NCBI GenBank assembly: GCA_022821085.1 | Contig: JAJEEG010000006.1 | Coordinates: forward strand, 1,385,330 to 1,449,329 | From: Candidatus Latescibacterota bacterium | GTDB lineage: Bacteria; JAAXHH01 | Direction of reading: 5' to 3' | Length of the DNA: 64,000 nucleotides | Shown here: positions 32,598 through 41,910 of the stretch, piece after piece | Position numbering within the stretch: position 1 is the first letter of the stretch | Layout of the letters: each line of letters opens with the position of its first letter | Made by a program: the position numbers and the translations under genes | The notes under the pieces: generated by a model | Database searches by the model: none | The model's input: only the letters and a program-made list of their open reading frames with translations | Told to the model about the DNA's origin: nothing

Positions 32598-34007
32598 ATG
32601 ATCAATCGCGCCGTTTTGGTGTTTACGGGGCTCTCCCTGCTCCTCATGCACCCGGGTGTAACCGAGGCCCAGGCGCCGGCGGCTGACCGGTCTAACCTGG
32701 TACTCGAGCTGCTGTTCGACGGAGACGCCCGGGATACGAGCGGCGGCGGGCATCACGGCGAGGTATTCGGCGCGGTACCGGCGGACGACCGGTTCGGGCG
32801 GCCGAACGCCGCCTATGCCTTCGACGGCAAGAACGATTATATCCTCGTCGCGCCTCCACCGGCGCTCATGGAAGACGCGTTTACCCTTTCGGTCTGGGCA
32901 ATGTATGATGATGAGACCTTCTCGAGATACTGGTCCAACGCAGTCATCACCCAGGACGACGGCGGCGGCGAACGACGCGTCTTTCAACTGAGCCAGTTAG
33001 GTCCGCTGCCCACCTGGCACATCATGGGCCGCGGCCGCGACCCACTTATAACTCGTCCTGTCGGAACCTCCGTCTGGCGACACCTGGCTGTCACCCATGA
33101 CGGCAACGTGCACCGCCTGTACATGGATGGCGTACTGCACGATCAGGTCGAAGCCCCCTTCCCTCCTCATCCGCAAGAACCCGTTAACGTCGGTCGCAAG
33201 GGTTCGGGTGAACCGGATTTCTATTTTAAAGGCGCCATCGACGACGTGCGTATCTACACGGAAACACTTTCTCCGGAGGCCATTCTGGCCCTGGCCCGGG
33301 AGAACGGATGGCAGCCTCCACCCCAGGCGGGATTTGAGGTGCCCGACCCGCCGGAGTCGTCCCTCGAAGATGCCCTCGTCGCCCACTGGCCCATGGAAAC
33401 CGCCGAAATGCGCGACGTATCGGGAAGCGGATTGAAGTCTATCGTCATGGGACAGCCGGAGGCCATAGCCGGCCAAATGGGCGGGGCACTTCGATTCGAT
33501 GGCGACGAGGACTGGGCGGTGGTAAAGAACGCATCGCTGGATCTGCTGCACTACCTGACGATAACCTGCTGGATCAGGGGATTCGACACCGAAAGCCGGT
33601 ACAGCCAGATACTCTGGTACGGCGACGGCGCGTGGGGACAGGATCCCTATTCCATGTCTATACAGGAAGGGCAGATCGGGTTTCGCATAGACGACGTGGC
33701 GACACAATGGGAACTCATGACCGAATCGAAGCTCGACCCTGAACGGTGGACCTTTGTTGCGGCGACTTTGAGCACGCGGGCGGATGGACTCATGGATCAG
33801 AAAATATACCTCAACGGTGAACTCGCCGTGGAACAGGTTACCGAGAATCCGTACCGGTACATCGAACTTGACCGCATGTGGCTGACCTTTGCTTCATTCG
33901 GGGGCGGTTACGACAAAGAGCCCATGGACCTCGACGACGTCAGGCTGTACAACCGGCCGCTGAGCCAGCAGGAAATCGAATCCCTTTTCGAAGGGATAGA
34001 GGAGTAA
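32598..34007 (+). CDS. Secreted protein with two LamG/concanavalin-like domains
   Basis: 469 residues. Signal peptide (INRAVLVFTGLSLLLMHPGVTEAQ), then LamG domain 1 (~30-230: LVLELLFDGDARDTSGGGHHGEVFG, YAFDGKNDYILV, HLAVTHDGNVHRLYMDG, AIDDVRIY) and LamG domain 2 (~260-465: LVAHWPMETAEMRDVSGSG, LRFDGDEDWAVV, DLDDVRLYNRPLSQQEIESLF). LamG domains bind carbohydrate or protein. It may dock polysaccharide-degrading machinery at the cell surface. The exported aminotransferase starts 4 nt after its stop. Confidence 0.9.
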   Translation: MINRAVLVFTGLSLLLMHPGVTEAQAPAADRSNLVLELLFDGDARDTSGGGHHGEVFGAVPADDRFGRPNAAYAFDGKNDYILVAPPPALMEDAFTLSVWAMYDDETFSRYWSNAVITQDDGGGERRVFQLSQLGPLPTWHIMGRGRDPLITRPVGTSVWRHLAVTHDGNVHRLYMDGVLHDQVEAPFPPHPQEPVNVGRKGSGEPDFYFKGAIDDVRIYTETLSPEAILALARENGWQPPPQAGFEVPDPPESSLEDALVAHWPMETAEMRDVSGSGLKSIVMGQPEAIAGQMGGALRFDGDEDWAVVKNASLDLLHYLTITCWIRGFDTESRYSQILWYGDGAWGQDPYSMSIQEGQIGFRIDDVATQWELMTESKLDPERWTFVAATLSTRADGLMDQKIYLNGELAVEQVTENPYRYIELDRMWLTFASFGGGYDKEPMDLDDVRLYNRPLSQQEIESLFEGIEE

Positions 34008-34011
34008 CAGC

Positions 34012-35370
34012 ATGAATCGCGATACCGACCGCGCAAACGAAGCGCCGTTGGACCGGATGGAATCGGACGAAACAGCACGGGACGAAACAGGCAGCCGGCG
34101 CCGGTTTCTCAAAGGGAGCCTCGCCGCGGCAGCCGGTGTCGCAACAGCGTCGATGTGGGACGCGACGGCGGCGTTCGCGCAGGAAGACGAAAAACCTCTT
34201 TCCGGCCCGCCCGGCCGGATCGACGACGAAGCCTACTGGGAGCGGGTCCGCGCGCAGTTTCACTTGAAACCGGATACAATTTACTTAAACAACGGCACCC
34301 TCGGACTGTGTCCCAAACCGGTCACGCAGGCGGTCTACGACGGGTACTTGTATCTTGCGGAAACCGGCAGCGAAGGACGGTCCCAACTCTGGGACGAAGT
34401 GGAGGAAAGCCGGAAAACGGCCGCCCGGTTCCTTGGGGCGAATGAGAACGAAATGGTGCTGACCCGGAACGCGACGCAGGGACTGCGCTTCATCGCGAAC
34501 GGAATCCGTATGGAGCCCGGGGACGAAGTTCTCATGACCACGGATGAGCACATCGCGGGCTTCCAGCCCTGGACGCGGCGCGCCCGGCGGTACGGCATCC
34601 AGGTCAACCAGGTTCAGATTCCCAGTCCGCCGGGGAGCAAACAGGAAGTGGTGGACCTCTTTGAACAGGCTTTGACGCCGCGGACGAAAGTGATCTTCTT
34701 CTGCCAGGTCACCCGCGGACCCGGCCTGCTGTATCCGGTCAGGGAACTGTGCGCCATGGCCCGCGAAAAGGGCATTGTTTCGGCCGTGGACGGTGCCCAG
34801 GCGCCCGGCATGACCCCGGTGAACCTGAATGAGATGGGATGCGATCTCTTCGCCACGAGCCTGCACAAGTGGGCACTGACGCCTTCGGGTACCGGATGTC
34901 TATACGTTCGGGAAGGTTTCCAGGACAACTTCTGGCCAGGATCGGGCGGAAACGGACCATGGGATGACCGCGAACAGGGGCTGTGGCACGTGGGCCCCCA
35001 CGGCACTTACGAACGGCCGGTCAGGGCCGCAATCAAGACTGCGTTGAACTTCCTCGAATCGATCGGGATGGATGCCATCTTCGCGCGCGACCGGATGTTG
35101 TCCGATTATCTGAAGGGACAACTCATGGAGTTGCCTGGTGTAAGCCTGGGGACTTCAACGGACCATGCGCTGTCGAGTCCGGGAATCACCTCCTTCGGCG
35201 TGGAGGGATGGGATTCCACGCTTCTTCGGGGGATTCTTCAGGGTAAGGCCGGGATCGTCTTGAGCCGGGACCAGAGGCGTACCCATGACCTGGTCCGCGT
35301 TTCCACGCACTTCTACAACACGCCAGGGGAAATCGATCGTCTGATCGAGTTGTTGAAGGAGATCTTGTAG
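34012..35370 (+). CDS. Class V aminotransferase-like enzyme with Tat signal
   Basis: 452 residues. N-terminus has an acidic leader, then the twin-arginine signal RRRFLKGSLAAAAGVATASMW...AFAQ (~32-60). The mature part is a PLP class V enzyme (IscS/isopenicillin-N-epimerase-like): YLNNGTLGLCPKPV, RNATQGLRFIANG, VDGAQAPGMTPVNLNEMGCDLFATSLHKWALTP with Lys ~287 for PLP. An exported PLP enzyme is uncommon. The gap to the secreted LamG gene is 4 nt, with GAGGAG at the junction, so they are probably translated together. Substrate unknown. Confidence 0.88.
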   Translation: MNRDTDRANEAPLDRMESDETARDETGSRRRFLKGSLAAAAGVATASMWDATAAFAQEDEKPLSGPPGRIDDEAYWERVRAQFHLKPDTIYLNNGTLGLCPKPVTQAVYDGYLYLAETGSEGRSQLWDEVEESRKTAARFLGANENEMVLTRNATQGLRFIANGIRMEPGDEVLMTTDEHIAGFQPWTRRARRYGIQVNQVQIPSPPGSKQEVVDLFEQALTPRTKVIFFCQVTRGPGLLYPVRELCAMAREKGIVSAVDGAQAPGMTPVNLNEMGCDLFATSLHKWALTPSGTGCLYVREGFQDNFWPGSGGNGPWDDREQGLWHVGPHGTYERPVRAAIKTALNFLESIGMDAIFARDRMLSDYLKGQLMELPGVSLGTSTDHALSSPGITSFGVEGWDSTLLRGILQGKAGIVLSRDQRRTHDLVRVSTHFYNTPGEIDRLIELLKEIL

Positions 35371-35393
35371 TCGCCGGTCGGAAACTGGCGGGA

Positions 35394-36344
35394 TCAAACC
35401 CCTCCGTCGATGCAGCCGGTCCCGTCGTTGAAGTGCTCCGCACCTCGGTCGCGCAGGAAATCCAACGCACTGCGCAAGTCCGGTATCCCGGTTCGTCCCC
35501 CGAGCCGGGTGCAGCTCAAGGCGGCGACGGCCGAGGAAAACACCGCCGTCTTCTCTAGGCTCCATTCCTGCAGCAGGCCGAAAATGTATGCGCCGTGGTA
35601 TACGTCGCCCGCGCCGGTCGAATCGACAACCTCCACAGGGAAAGCCGGCGTGTGGAATGTCCGTCCGCCCGCCAGCGTCAGGCTGCCTTGCTCGCCGAGG
35701 GTGACGATCACGACGGATGATCCGCGACTGGACAGGGACTTTGCGGCCGCTGCCGGATCGGCCAGGCCGGTCAGCGCTTCGGCGAACACACGAGAAGCAA
35801 TCAGGTAGTCCGTCGCCCGTAGCAGATCCTCGATATCCTGGGGACGGGACAGGCTGTCCGCGTCCAGGACCACGGGCACGCCGGCGCTGCGCGCGATTTC
35901 CGCGGCGGCCAATGCGGCCTGACGGCCCGTGGTGTCGAGATGCAGGTACTTCGCGTCGGCGATCATTCCGGCGGGTACTTCCGAGGGAGACATTTCCACG
36001 GTCGTTCCGCCGGCCATGATGGTCCGCTGCCCGGTCGATTCATCGATGAGAATCATGCTGACGGGAGTCGTTGCACCAGGCTCCACGTTCAATTGGGCCG
36101 AGTCGACCCCGTACAGGTCGAATTCCTCCTTCACGGCGCGGCCCGCCATGTCGTTTCCGACCTTTCCCGCGAAGGCGGTGGACACCCCCAGCCTGGAAAG
36201 CGTAACCAGCGCGGTGGAGACCATCCCGCCGCCCTGCTGGGTCGAGTCGCTCATCCAGACCTGGTCGTCCTGGTCCGGGAGGTGGGGCACGATGCCCAGG
36301 AAGTCCAGGCAGGCGCATCCCAGTCCGACGACGTCATGGGCCAT
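35394..36344 (-). CDS. PfkB-family carbohydrate kinase
   Basis: 316 residues. Ribokinase/fructokinase-like fold: GLGCACLDFLG N-term, QQGGGMVSTALVTLSRLG, ALVG-type substrate region, and signature 2 VVDSTGAGDVYHGAYIFGLLQ (catalytic Asp). Phosphorylates a sugar, nucleoside or sugar acid. C-terminus lies 22 nt from the convergent aminotransferase. An apparent glycosidase fragment is just upstream on the same strand. Confidence 0.92.
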   Translation of the reverse strand: MAHDVVGLGCACLDFLGIVPHLPDQDDQVWMSDSTQQGGGMVSTALVTLSRLGVSTAFAGKVGNDMAGRAVKEEFDLYGVDSAQLNVEPGATTPVSMILIDESTGQRTIMAGGTTVEMSPSEVPAGMIADAKYLHLDTTGRQAALAAAEIARSAGVPVVLDADSLSRPQDIEDLLRATDYLIASRVFAEALTGLADPAAAAKSLSSRGSSVVIVTLGEQGSLTLAGGRTFHTPAFPVEVVDSTGAGDVYHGAYIFGLLQEWSLEKTAVFSSAVAALSCTRLGGRTGIPDLRSALDFLRDRGAEHFNDGTGCIDGGV

Positions 36345-36390
36345 CTTCCGATTCCTCGTATCTACTGCTCGTTAAACAAATTACCGTCGG

Positions 36391-36621
36391 TTATTCTCTC
36401 GTCACGTGTATACCCGTTTCATCGGCCTCGACCGGCAGCGGATCCGAAATGCCGCTTTCCGCGTCCAGGCCCTCAGTGCCGAGCAGGAACCAACGGCCGC
36501 CGTGCTCGACCAGTTGGCTGGCATAGAAGCGGCCGGACGGCGCTTCGGGCATGGTCTCGCCTGTACCGTGGATATTGAGGTCAGGGCAAATTAAAACACC
36601 GGGAAGTAGCGTCAAGCCCAA
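36391..36621 (-). pseudogene. Glycosidase C-terminal fragment
   Basis: 76 codons. The last ~45 (GRFYASQLVEHGGRWFLLGTEG...SGISDPLPVEADETG) look like the C-terminal end of a GH32/43-type glycosidase: substrate blade, WFLLGT, then DP..V. There is no matching N-terminal sequence upstream on this strand, where another gene is coded. An ATG at 36552 could start a tiny protein. I take it as a decayed remnant, once perhaps in an operon with the PfkB kinase. Confidence 0.45.
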
Positions 36622-36788
36622 ATCAATTGACAGGCCCCTCGGGCAGCCCTACCCTTTCACGACGATCGGGCCGGACGTTGTAATTACTGTCGACCATCCC
36701 GACCAGGAGGAGACCGGCCTGTAAGAGTCCGGCCTGTATGAAACCGGAACACCCAATGCCCACCTGAAGCCACGAGGAACCCATTCCG

Positions 36789-37967
36789 ATGTCACTGACT
36801 GCAGACGTGCGGGCCATGCTGCCCGACCTGGACGGATACGCGTATTTCCAGACCAGCGGATTCTCTCCAAAATTGAATCCCGTCGTCGATGAGGTCGTCC
36901 ACTGGCTGAAGTTCCAGAGCCGGGGCCCCGCCCTGCCCTTCGTCGCCGGGCGGATCGAGGAACTGAAACGGGATATCAGGGGCAAGGTCGCCCGTACCGT
37001 CAATGCCACGCCGGAAGAGATCGTCATGACGGAAAACACCACGATCGGCATCAATATCGTGGCCAACGGCATCGACTGGAAACCGGGCGACAACGTACTG
37101 CTCACCACCCACGAGCACCCGGGCAACCGGCTGACCTGGTACAACCTGACCGGGCGGTACGACGTGGAACTCCGGTTCGCGCCGATGTACAACGACCTCG
37201 GCAGGACGCTCGAGGAGATGGACCGGCTGATCGACGGCCGCACGCGGCTGGTCAGCGTCAGCCACGTATCCAGGCGCACCGGCCTGCGCCTGCCGGGCCG
37301 GGCAGTCTGCGACCTCGCCCACGAAAAGGACACGCCCGTCCTCTACGACGGCGCGCAGTCCTTCGGGGCCATTCCGATCGACGTGCGGGCGCTGGACTGC
37401 GATTTCTACAGCTTCTGCGGCCACAAGTATACCATGGCGCCGCAGGGAACGGGAGGCCTGTACATCCGCAAGGACCGCATCGAATGGCTCAAGCCGAGTT
37501 GGATCGGGTCCCACTCGCAGAAGTCCTTCGACCAGGATGGCCACATGGACCTGCACGACGAGGCCAGGCGTTTCGAGTTCGCCACGCGGAGCGTGCCCGA
37601 CCAGGCCGGTTTCGGCAAGGCCCTGGATATCTGGGCTGGACTCGGATGGGAAGCGATTTTCGCCGGCATCGCGACGTACACGGACCGGATGAAGGCCGCC
37701 CTGCTCGAGATTCCGGGACTGGTGCTGGAAACGCCGTCGTCCTACGACGATTCATCGGGTATCGTCACTTTCCATGTGCCGGGTCTGGAGGCCGGCCCCC
37801 TGTCGGAAAGCCTGCAGCAACATGAGAAAGTACTGGTCTCCCCCCTCGAATTCGCGGAGGAAAGCACCCGCGTTTCGACCCACGTGTTCAATTCGGAGGA
37901 GGACCTTGAGCGGCTTACGTCGGGGATACGGAGGGTGCAGCGCGAGGGGTTGGACACGTCGAACTAG
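36789..37967 (+). CDS. Class V aminotransferase-like enzyme
   Basis: 392 residues, no signal. YFQTSGFSPKLNPVVDEV, TENTTIGINIVANGIDW, THEHPGNRLTWYNL, YDGAQSFGAIPIDVRALDCDFYSFCGHKYTMAPQGTGGLYIRKDRI with the PLP Lys in FCGHKYT. It is paralogous in fold to the exported enzyme at 34012 but divergent. GAGGA lies upstream of the ATG. Its 3' end and stop are the first copy of a 20-bp tandem repeat. Reaction unknown; cysteine-desulfurase-like or epimerase-like are possible. Confidence 0.88.
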   Translation: MSLTADVRAMLPDLDGYAYFQTSGFSPKLNPVVDEVVHWLKFQSRGPALPFVAGRIEELKRDIRGKVARTVNATPEEIVMTENTTIGINIVANGIDWKPGDNVLLTTHEHPGNRLTWYNLTGRYDVELRFAPMYNDLGRTLEEMDRLIDGRTRLVSVSHVSRRTGLRLPGRAVCDLAHEKDTPVLYDGAQSFGAIPIDVRALDCDFYSFCGHKYTMAPQGTGGLYIRKDRIEWLKPSWIGSHSQKSFDQDGHMDLHDEARRFEFATRSVPDQAGFGKALDIWAGLGWEAIFAGIATYTDRMKAALLEIPGLVLETPSSYDDSSGIVTFHVPGLEAGPLSESLQQHEKVLVSPLEFAEESTRVSTHVFNSEEDLERLTSGIRRVQREGLDTSN

Positions 37968-38000
37968 GGTTGGACACGTCGAACTAGGGTTGGACAGGTC
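37948..38000. repeat. 20-bp tandem repeat containing a stop codon
   Basis: Two exact copies of ggttggacacgtcgaactag and a partial third. The aminotransferase stop TAG (37965-37967) is the end of copy 1, so copies 2 and 3 are 3' to it. Confidence 0.95.
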
Positions 38001-38077
38001 ACATTTGGCCGGGACGCGTCGAATCGGCTCCGCACTCGTCGTTCGCCGAATCCGGTCGGACCGGACCGGCTGAACGC

Positions 38078-39172
38078 CTACCTGAACCAGTCGTAATTGA
38101 GACCCAGCGAACGGTCTTCCAGGGGCAGGTCGACGCGTACGCCGCCCTGTGCGGAGGAGCATTTCAGGGCGATCTCCACTTCCAGCGCCATGGCGACCCT
38201 GCGGCCCGAGTTCTTCGGTTCATCCAGCGTTCCCGCCAGGCAGTCCATCACGTCGTTCAGTGAATACACCCCGCCGTAGGGGGGCACGAACTGCGGACCC
38301 GGCCAGGGCACCTCTACCCTGTGGGGCCGGCCTTCCACCTCCATCTCCTCCCATCGCTGCCAGCCCGTCGGGAAGTCGTAGGCCAGGTCGCCCTTGCTGC
38401 CGTGCAGGCGCACGCCTGGAGCGCCCTTGCGAAAATGCACCACGAGACCGCTTTCGGTCACCATCATGCCCTGACCGTTAAACTCGTCGCTTCCCGATTC
38501 CCGCCGCGGTTCATCGCCGGTACCGATCACCCAGGCCGGTTCGCTGTCCAGGAAATAGGACCAGTTCTGGTGCTGGGCGAAGGGACCCGGCGCTTCGATC
38601 GACCGCAACTCTCCAATACCGCCTTCGCGCACCAGGGCGCCGGCACGGGCGAAGGATGGATGGGTGGTGGCGATCGCGCCGCAGCTCAACGGCACGCCCG
38701 CTTCCGCACAGGTCCGCACCATCCGGTCCGCTTCCTCGAGGGTATGGGCCATGGGCTTTTCGGTAAAGATCCCCTTCGCGCCATGGTGAACGGCGAGGCA
38801 GGTGAAATCGGCGCGATGCTTGGTGTTCGTCGCGACGGCCACGATGTCCGGCCGTTCGATGGCCAGCATATCCCCGGCGTCGTCATAGAGGGAGACGACG
38901 CCGTACCGTTCCCTGAAGGCGCGCAACCGTTTCACATCCCGCTCCGCCGCCGCGACCAGTTCGACGTCCGGGCGGTCCCACAGTGCTTCGGCGTAGGAGG
39001 AAGGCAACCCCTCCGTGCCCGGGTTTTCGTGGTAGTGGAATCGCCGATGGATGCTCAGATTGGGCGTCGGGCGGTCAATGTCGTCCACGTCCCACACGCC
39101 CGTCCTTTGCGCGAGATCGTAAAGCATACCCATCCAGCCGAGCCCAATGAGCCCTGCCCGGTACTTTGCCAC
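38078..39172 (-). CDS. Gfo/Idh/MocA family oxidoreductase
   Basis: 364 residues. N-terminal Rossmann domain (RAGLIGLGWMGMLYD), EKPMAHTLEEADRMV (catalytic Lys of the EKP motif), and a C-terminal alpha/beta domain with AKGIFTEKP, YDFPTGWQRWEEMEV. NAD(P)-dependent oxidation of sugars, inositols or their acids. I start at GTG 39172, since AAGGAG lies 7 nt before it, inside the frame of the longer ATG at 39187. It is the last gene of a minus-strand run. Confidence 0.9.
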   Translation of the reverse strand: MAKYRAGLIGLGWMGMLYDLAQRTGVWDVDDIDRPTPNLSIHRRFHYHENPGTEGLPSSYAEALWDRPDVELVAAAERDVKRLRAFRERYGVVSLYDDAGDMLAIERPDIVAVATNTKHRADFTCLAVHHGAKGIFTEKPMAHTLEEADRMVRTCAEAGVPLSCGAIATTHPSFARAGALVREGGIGELRSIEAPGPFAQHQNWSYFLDSEPAWVIGTGDEPRRESGSDEFNGQGMMVTESGLVVHFRKGAPGVRLHGSKGDLAYDFPTGWQRWEEMEVEGRPHRVEVPWPGPQFVPPYGGVYSLNDVMDCLAGTLDEPKNSGRRVAMALEVEIALKCSSAQGGVRVDLPLEDRSLGLNYDWFR

Positions 39173-39233
39173 GGAATGCTCCTTCATTTGTTCTCATTCG
39201 TTAATACGGCAGCGGTATATCCCGTTGCTCGCC

Positions 39234-40235
39234 CTAAAAAGGCAACGGCACGTCAAGCCGCTCGCTCATTTCCCGTACGGTGCGCTGTTCGATCTCGCCG
39301 AACCGGATGCCCTGCTCCCGGTGAAGCGCCACGCGCGCTTCTTCGATCGCGCCGGGCAACAAGGCCTCGTCATACCCCGGCATGGGTTCGTAGGTTTCTC
39401 TCACATCCCTTACGAAACGATCTACTTCCTTCTTGAAATCCCCCGCGGGAATCACCGTTTCGATGTGAATGGCCAGTACCATGCCGCCGTGATTCGCGCC
39501 CGGCCACCGGGCCTGTACCTCATCGGCCTCCTGCAGCGCGGCGCCCGCCAGCGCGCATCCCAGGACCGTGGCAACCGCCCCGTAACCGATGCTCTTGAAG
39601 AAGGCGGCCGGTATGCGGGACAGGAGGTCGTCGAATTCGGGCGAATGCTGGTAGTCGGCCAGGATGCGCGTGGCCACGTCCTGCACGATGGGCGGTTCGT
39701 CGCCGGCCGGAATCCCGAAGCAAAGCGGGGGATTGCCCAGGTAGCCGATCTGGGGCTTCGGGTCCTGGCCGCGGGCATCGCCCATGTTGCGGTAGCCCTG
39801 AACCGAGAATCCGATGCAGCCCGCCTCCATGCACATGCGGGTGTAGTGGCCCGCCGAGCCGTAGTGGCCGATGTGCCGGGCCAGTCCCATGCCCATACCC
39901 GTCTCGCGCGCCCTGGCGATCGCCCCTTCGGTCGCCTCCACCATGGGCCAGTACCCCAGCGTGCCGTCGCCGTCCACAGTGACGGAAGTGGGTGATTCGG
40001 CGATGACCCGTACACTGGGCCGTGGATTGTGATGTCCCTCGGCGAAGGATCGCGTATAGCCGGATGCGGCACGGACCCCGTGGCTGCGCACGCCTCTGAG
40101 GTCGGAGTTTACCAGCAGCCGGCTGATGATCGAAGCATGGTGGCCGGACAGGCCCACCTTCTCGAAACAGGCCGTCGTGAAAGCCAGCAGGGATGTTTCA
40201 TCGACATGGATGTATGCTTCCGGCGGACGGTTCAT
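39234..40235 (-). CDS. Ldh2-type malate/lactate dehydrogenase family
   Basis: 333 residues of the LDH2/MDH2 (YlbC-like) NAD(P)-dependent oxidoreductase family: LLVNSDLRGVRSHGV, DGDGTLGYWPMVEATEGAIARARETG, RHIGHYGSAGHY, LAGAALQ. Members reduce 2-keto acids, such as malate/lactate, sulfolactate or ureidoglycolate. AAAGGA precedes the ATG. It sits between the aldolase-like gene (105 nt upstream) and the Gfo/Idh gene (61 nt downstream). Substrate unknown. Confidence 0.9.
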   Translation of the reverse strand: MNRPPEAYIHVDETSLLAFTTACFEKVGLSGHHASIISRLLVNSDLRGVRSHGVRAASGYTRSFAEGHHNPRPSVRVIAESPTSVTVDGDGTLGYWPMVEATEGAIARARETGMGMGLARHIGHYGSAGHYTRMCMEAGCIGFSVQGYRNMGDARGQDPKPQIGYLGNPPLCFGIPAGDEPPIVQDVATRILADYQHSPEFDDLLSRIPAAFFKSIGYGAVATVLGCALAGAALQEADEVQARWPGANHGGMVLAIHIETVIPAGDFKKEVDRFVRDVRETYEPMPGYDEALLPGAIEEARVALHREQGIRFGEIEQRTVREMSERLDVPLPF

Positions 40236-40339
40236 CGATGGTTCCTTTGGAATTGCTGCGGTTTGACTTACTGCAGTTTACAAACACTGGTGTATATGGC
40301 CTGCGATGTCTGGCGAGCTAGAAGGGCGTACGGTTCCGA

Positions 40340-41065
40340 TCAGACCACCATGGGTGTCTGAAGCACGGTAAGGCCCATGTCGATATACTTCTGCCGATCA
40401 GAGGGGTCCAGGAGCGCCAGGCTGACGGCGACCGGCGTTCCCTCCATCTCCCGGGCAACGTGCCGGACGCAGTCGTCGACGGTCCGGAAAGGCGGGTTCC
40501 GATACCGTTCGATGTCGTACATGAGATCATTGGGACCGAAGGTGAGGACGTCTACGCCATCCAGCGCCAGTTTCCGGCAATTGATGACGGCGTCGACCGA
40601 TTCGAGCTGCAGCCACAGGACGCCCGTGTCGTTCCACCAGGCCGCGTACTCGAGGCGGTCGGCACGACCGGCGATGCCGTGGCGTGCGCTTCCTCCCCAG
40701 CTTCTTCCCCCGAACTTCGGATAGTAGAAGAAATGGACCGCCTCGCGCACCGTGGCTTCCTGCCTGACTTCGGGAACGAGGATGCCCGCGGGACCCAGGT
40801 CCAGATAGTTCCCGATCAGGTAGGTGTGCCGGGTATGCTTGATGCGCAGGATCACCGGCACGCCCAGCACCTCGGCGGTGGCGCAGAAGGACACGATCCG
40901 GTCCTCGCTCTGGGGGCCGTGCTGGCAGTCCACGTTGAAGAAATCGATATCGTCCTGCTGAAGATAACGTTCCAGATCCTCCCGGCCGGAATCCATGGAT
41001 ACGCCCAGGCCGGTCACGATTTCGCCACTTCGGATGCGGTGTTTCAGCGAGATTGGATGGACCAT
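40340..41065 (-). CDS. HpcH/HpaI family aldolase
   Basis: 241 residues. TIM-barrel class II aldolase/citrate-lyase-beta type: DFFNVDCQHGPQSEDRI, VILRIKHTRHTYLIGNYLDLGPAGILVPEV, WLQLESVDAV (metal Glu) and LTFGPNDLMYDI (metal Asp). These cleave 2-keto-3-deoxy sugar acids or malyl-type compounds into pyruvate plus an aldehyde. GGGAGG lies upstream of the ATG at 41065; the longer frame reads into the methyltransferase. Lies between the interrupted methyltransferase and the Ldh2 gene on the same strand. Confidence 0.88.
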   Translation of the reverse strand: MVHPISLKHRIRSGEIVTGLGVSMDSGREDLERYLQQDDIDFFNVDCQHGPQSEDRIVSFCATAEVLGVPVILRIKHTRHTYLIGNYLDLGPAGILVPEVRQEATVREAVHFFYYPKFGGRSWGGSARHGIAGRADRLEYAAWWNDTGVLWLQLESVDAVINCRKLALDGVDVLTFGPNDLMYDIERYRNPPFRTVDDCVRHVAREMEGTPVAVSLALLDPSDRQKYIDMGLTVLQTPMVV

Positions 41066-41088
41066 GACGGAACGCACCTCCCTCTCCT

Positions 41089-41832
41089 TTATATCTTCGT
41101 CAGAACCTGAAGTTGTACCGGTGTATCTACACGTATTACCGCCGAGGGATGACGCCCCAGGGTTCGTTCGAGGAGGCGCCGGTCCGCTACGGGTATGTGC
41201 GCCTTGTCCCACCACATGGCCCGGCACCGGTCGAACAGCTCCAGGCTGTCGAAGTAGTGCCTGAAAACGAAAACGGTGCGCGCACCCGTCACAATCTCTC
41301 GGCCGGCGACCGCCTCCGCCACCACCCGGTCCGCGAAATGAAAGTCGACATACTCACGAGCCAGCGTAGCCACCTGGTTCACTTCATGCGCGACCTGGCA
41401 GTATACCTGCTGCCTCGCGTGCCGGCGATTGCCCAGGCTTGCCGGGAAGTACGGACGGATGTCGACGACCCGGCCTCCGGGCTTCAGTACGCGACAGGCT
41501 TCGTGAAGGGCATGCCCCATGCCCTCTTGTCGCACTCATCACAACGACCACGAGAACAGGGCGAGGTCGAAACTCCTATCGTGAAAGGGCAGGCAGGAAG
41601 CATCGGCCACGGCGAAGCGCGCGATGCCCTCCAGCCGCTTCCTGGCATGGGCGCGCCCGACATCCTCTCCGGTCAGGTCGACCCCGACGATCGAATCGAT
41701 CCATCCCCTGATCCGGTTCGACAGCCGGCCGTCGCCGCATCCGATGTCGAGGACGCGCGCACCGTCAAAGGGCACGTGCCGCCTGATTATCCGCGTTTCA
41801 CGACGTTCCGGATCAACTCGAACGCCTTTCAT
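41089..41832 (-). pseudogene. Class I SAM methyltransferase split by two UGA codons
   Basis: An otherwise normal 245-residue methyltransferase in a single reading frame. Part 1 (41542-41832) has VLDIGCGDGRLS (motif I), VGVDLTGED and ADASCLPFHDRSFDLALFSWSL. Two adjacent in-frame TGA codons (41541-41539 and 41538-41536) come next. Part 2 (41089-41535) resumes directly at GTG with EGMGHALHEACRVLKPGGRVVDIRP, where the sequence expected after FSWSL picks up. So no frameshift is involved. It may be decayed, or made as two pieces by restart at GTG. Sequencing error is possible but would need two changes. Confidence 0.8.
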
Positions 41833-41910
41833 GCTTCACTCCCGCATCTGATGATATCGGGCCGGATTACGGTCCAGGCCGGTTATCGGGCCGGACCGGT
41901 TATTGGAACA

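Noticed and set aside
41536-41541. UGA as selenocysteine or a reassigned codon
   Set aside because: Many other genes in this window end cleanly at TGA, several in ATGA overlaps, so UGA is a normal stop. Two adjacent selenocysteines at a methyltransferase loop would be without precedent, and I see no SECIS-like hairpin.
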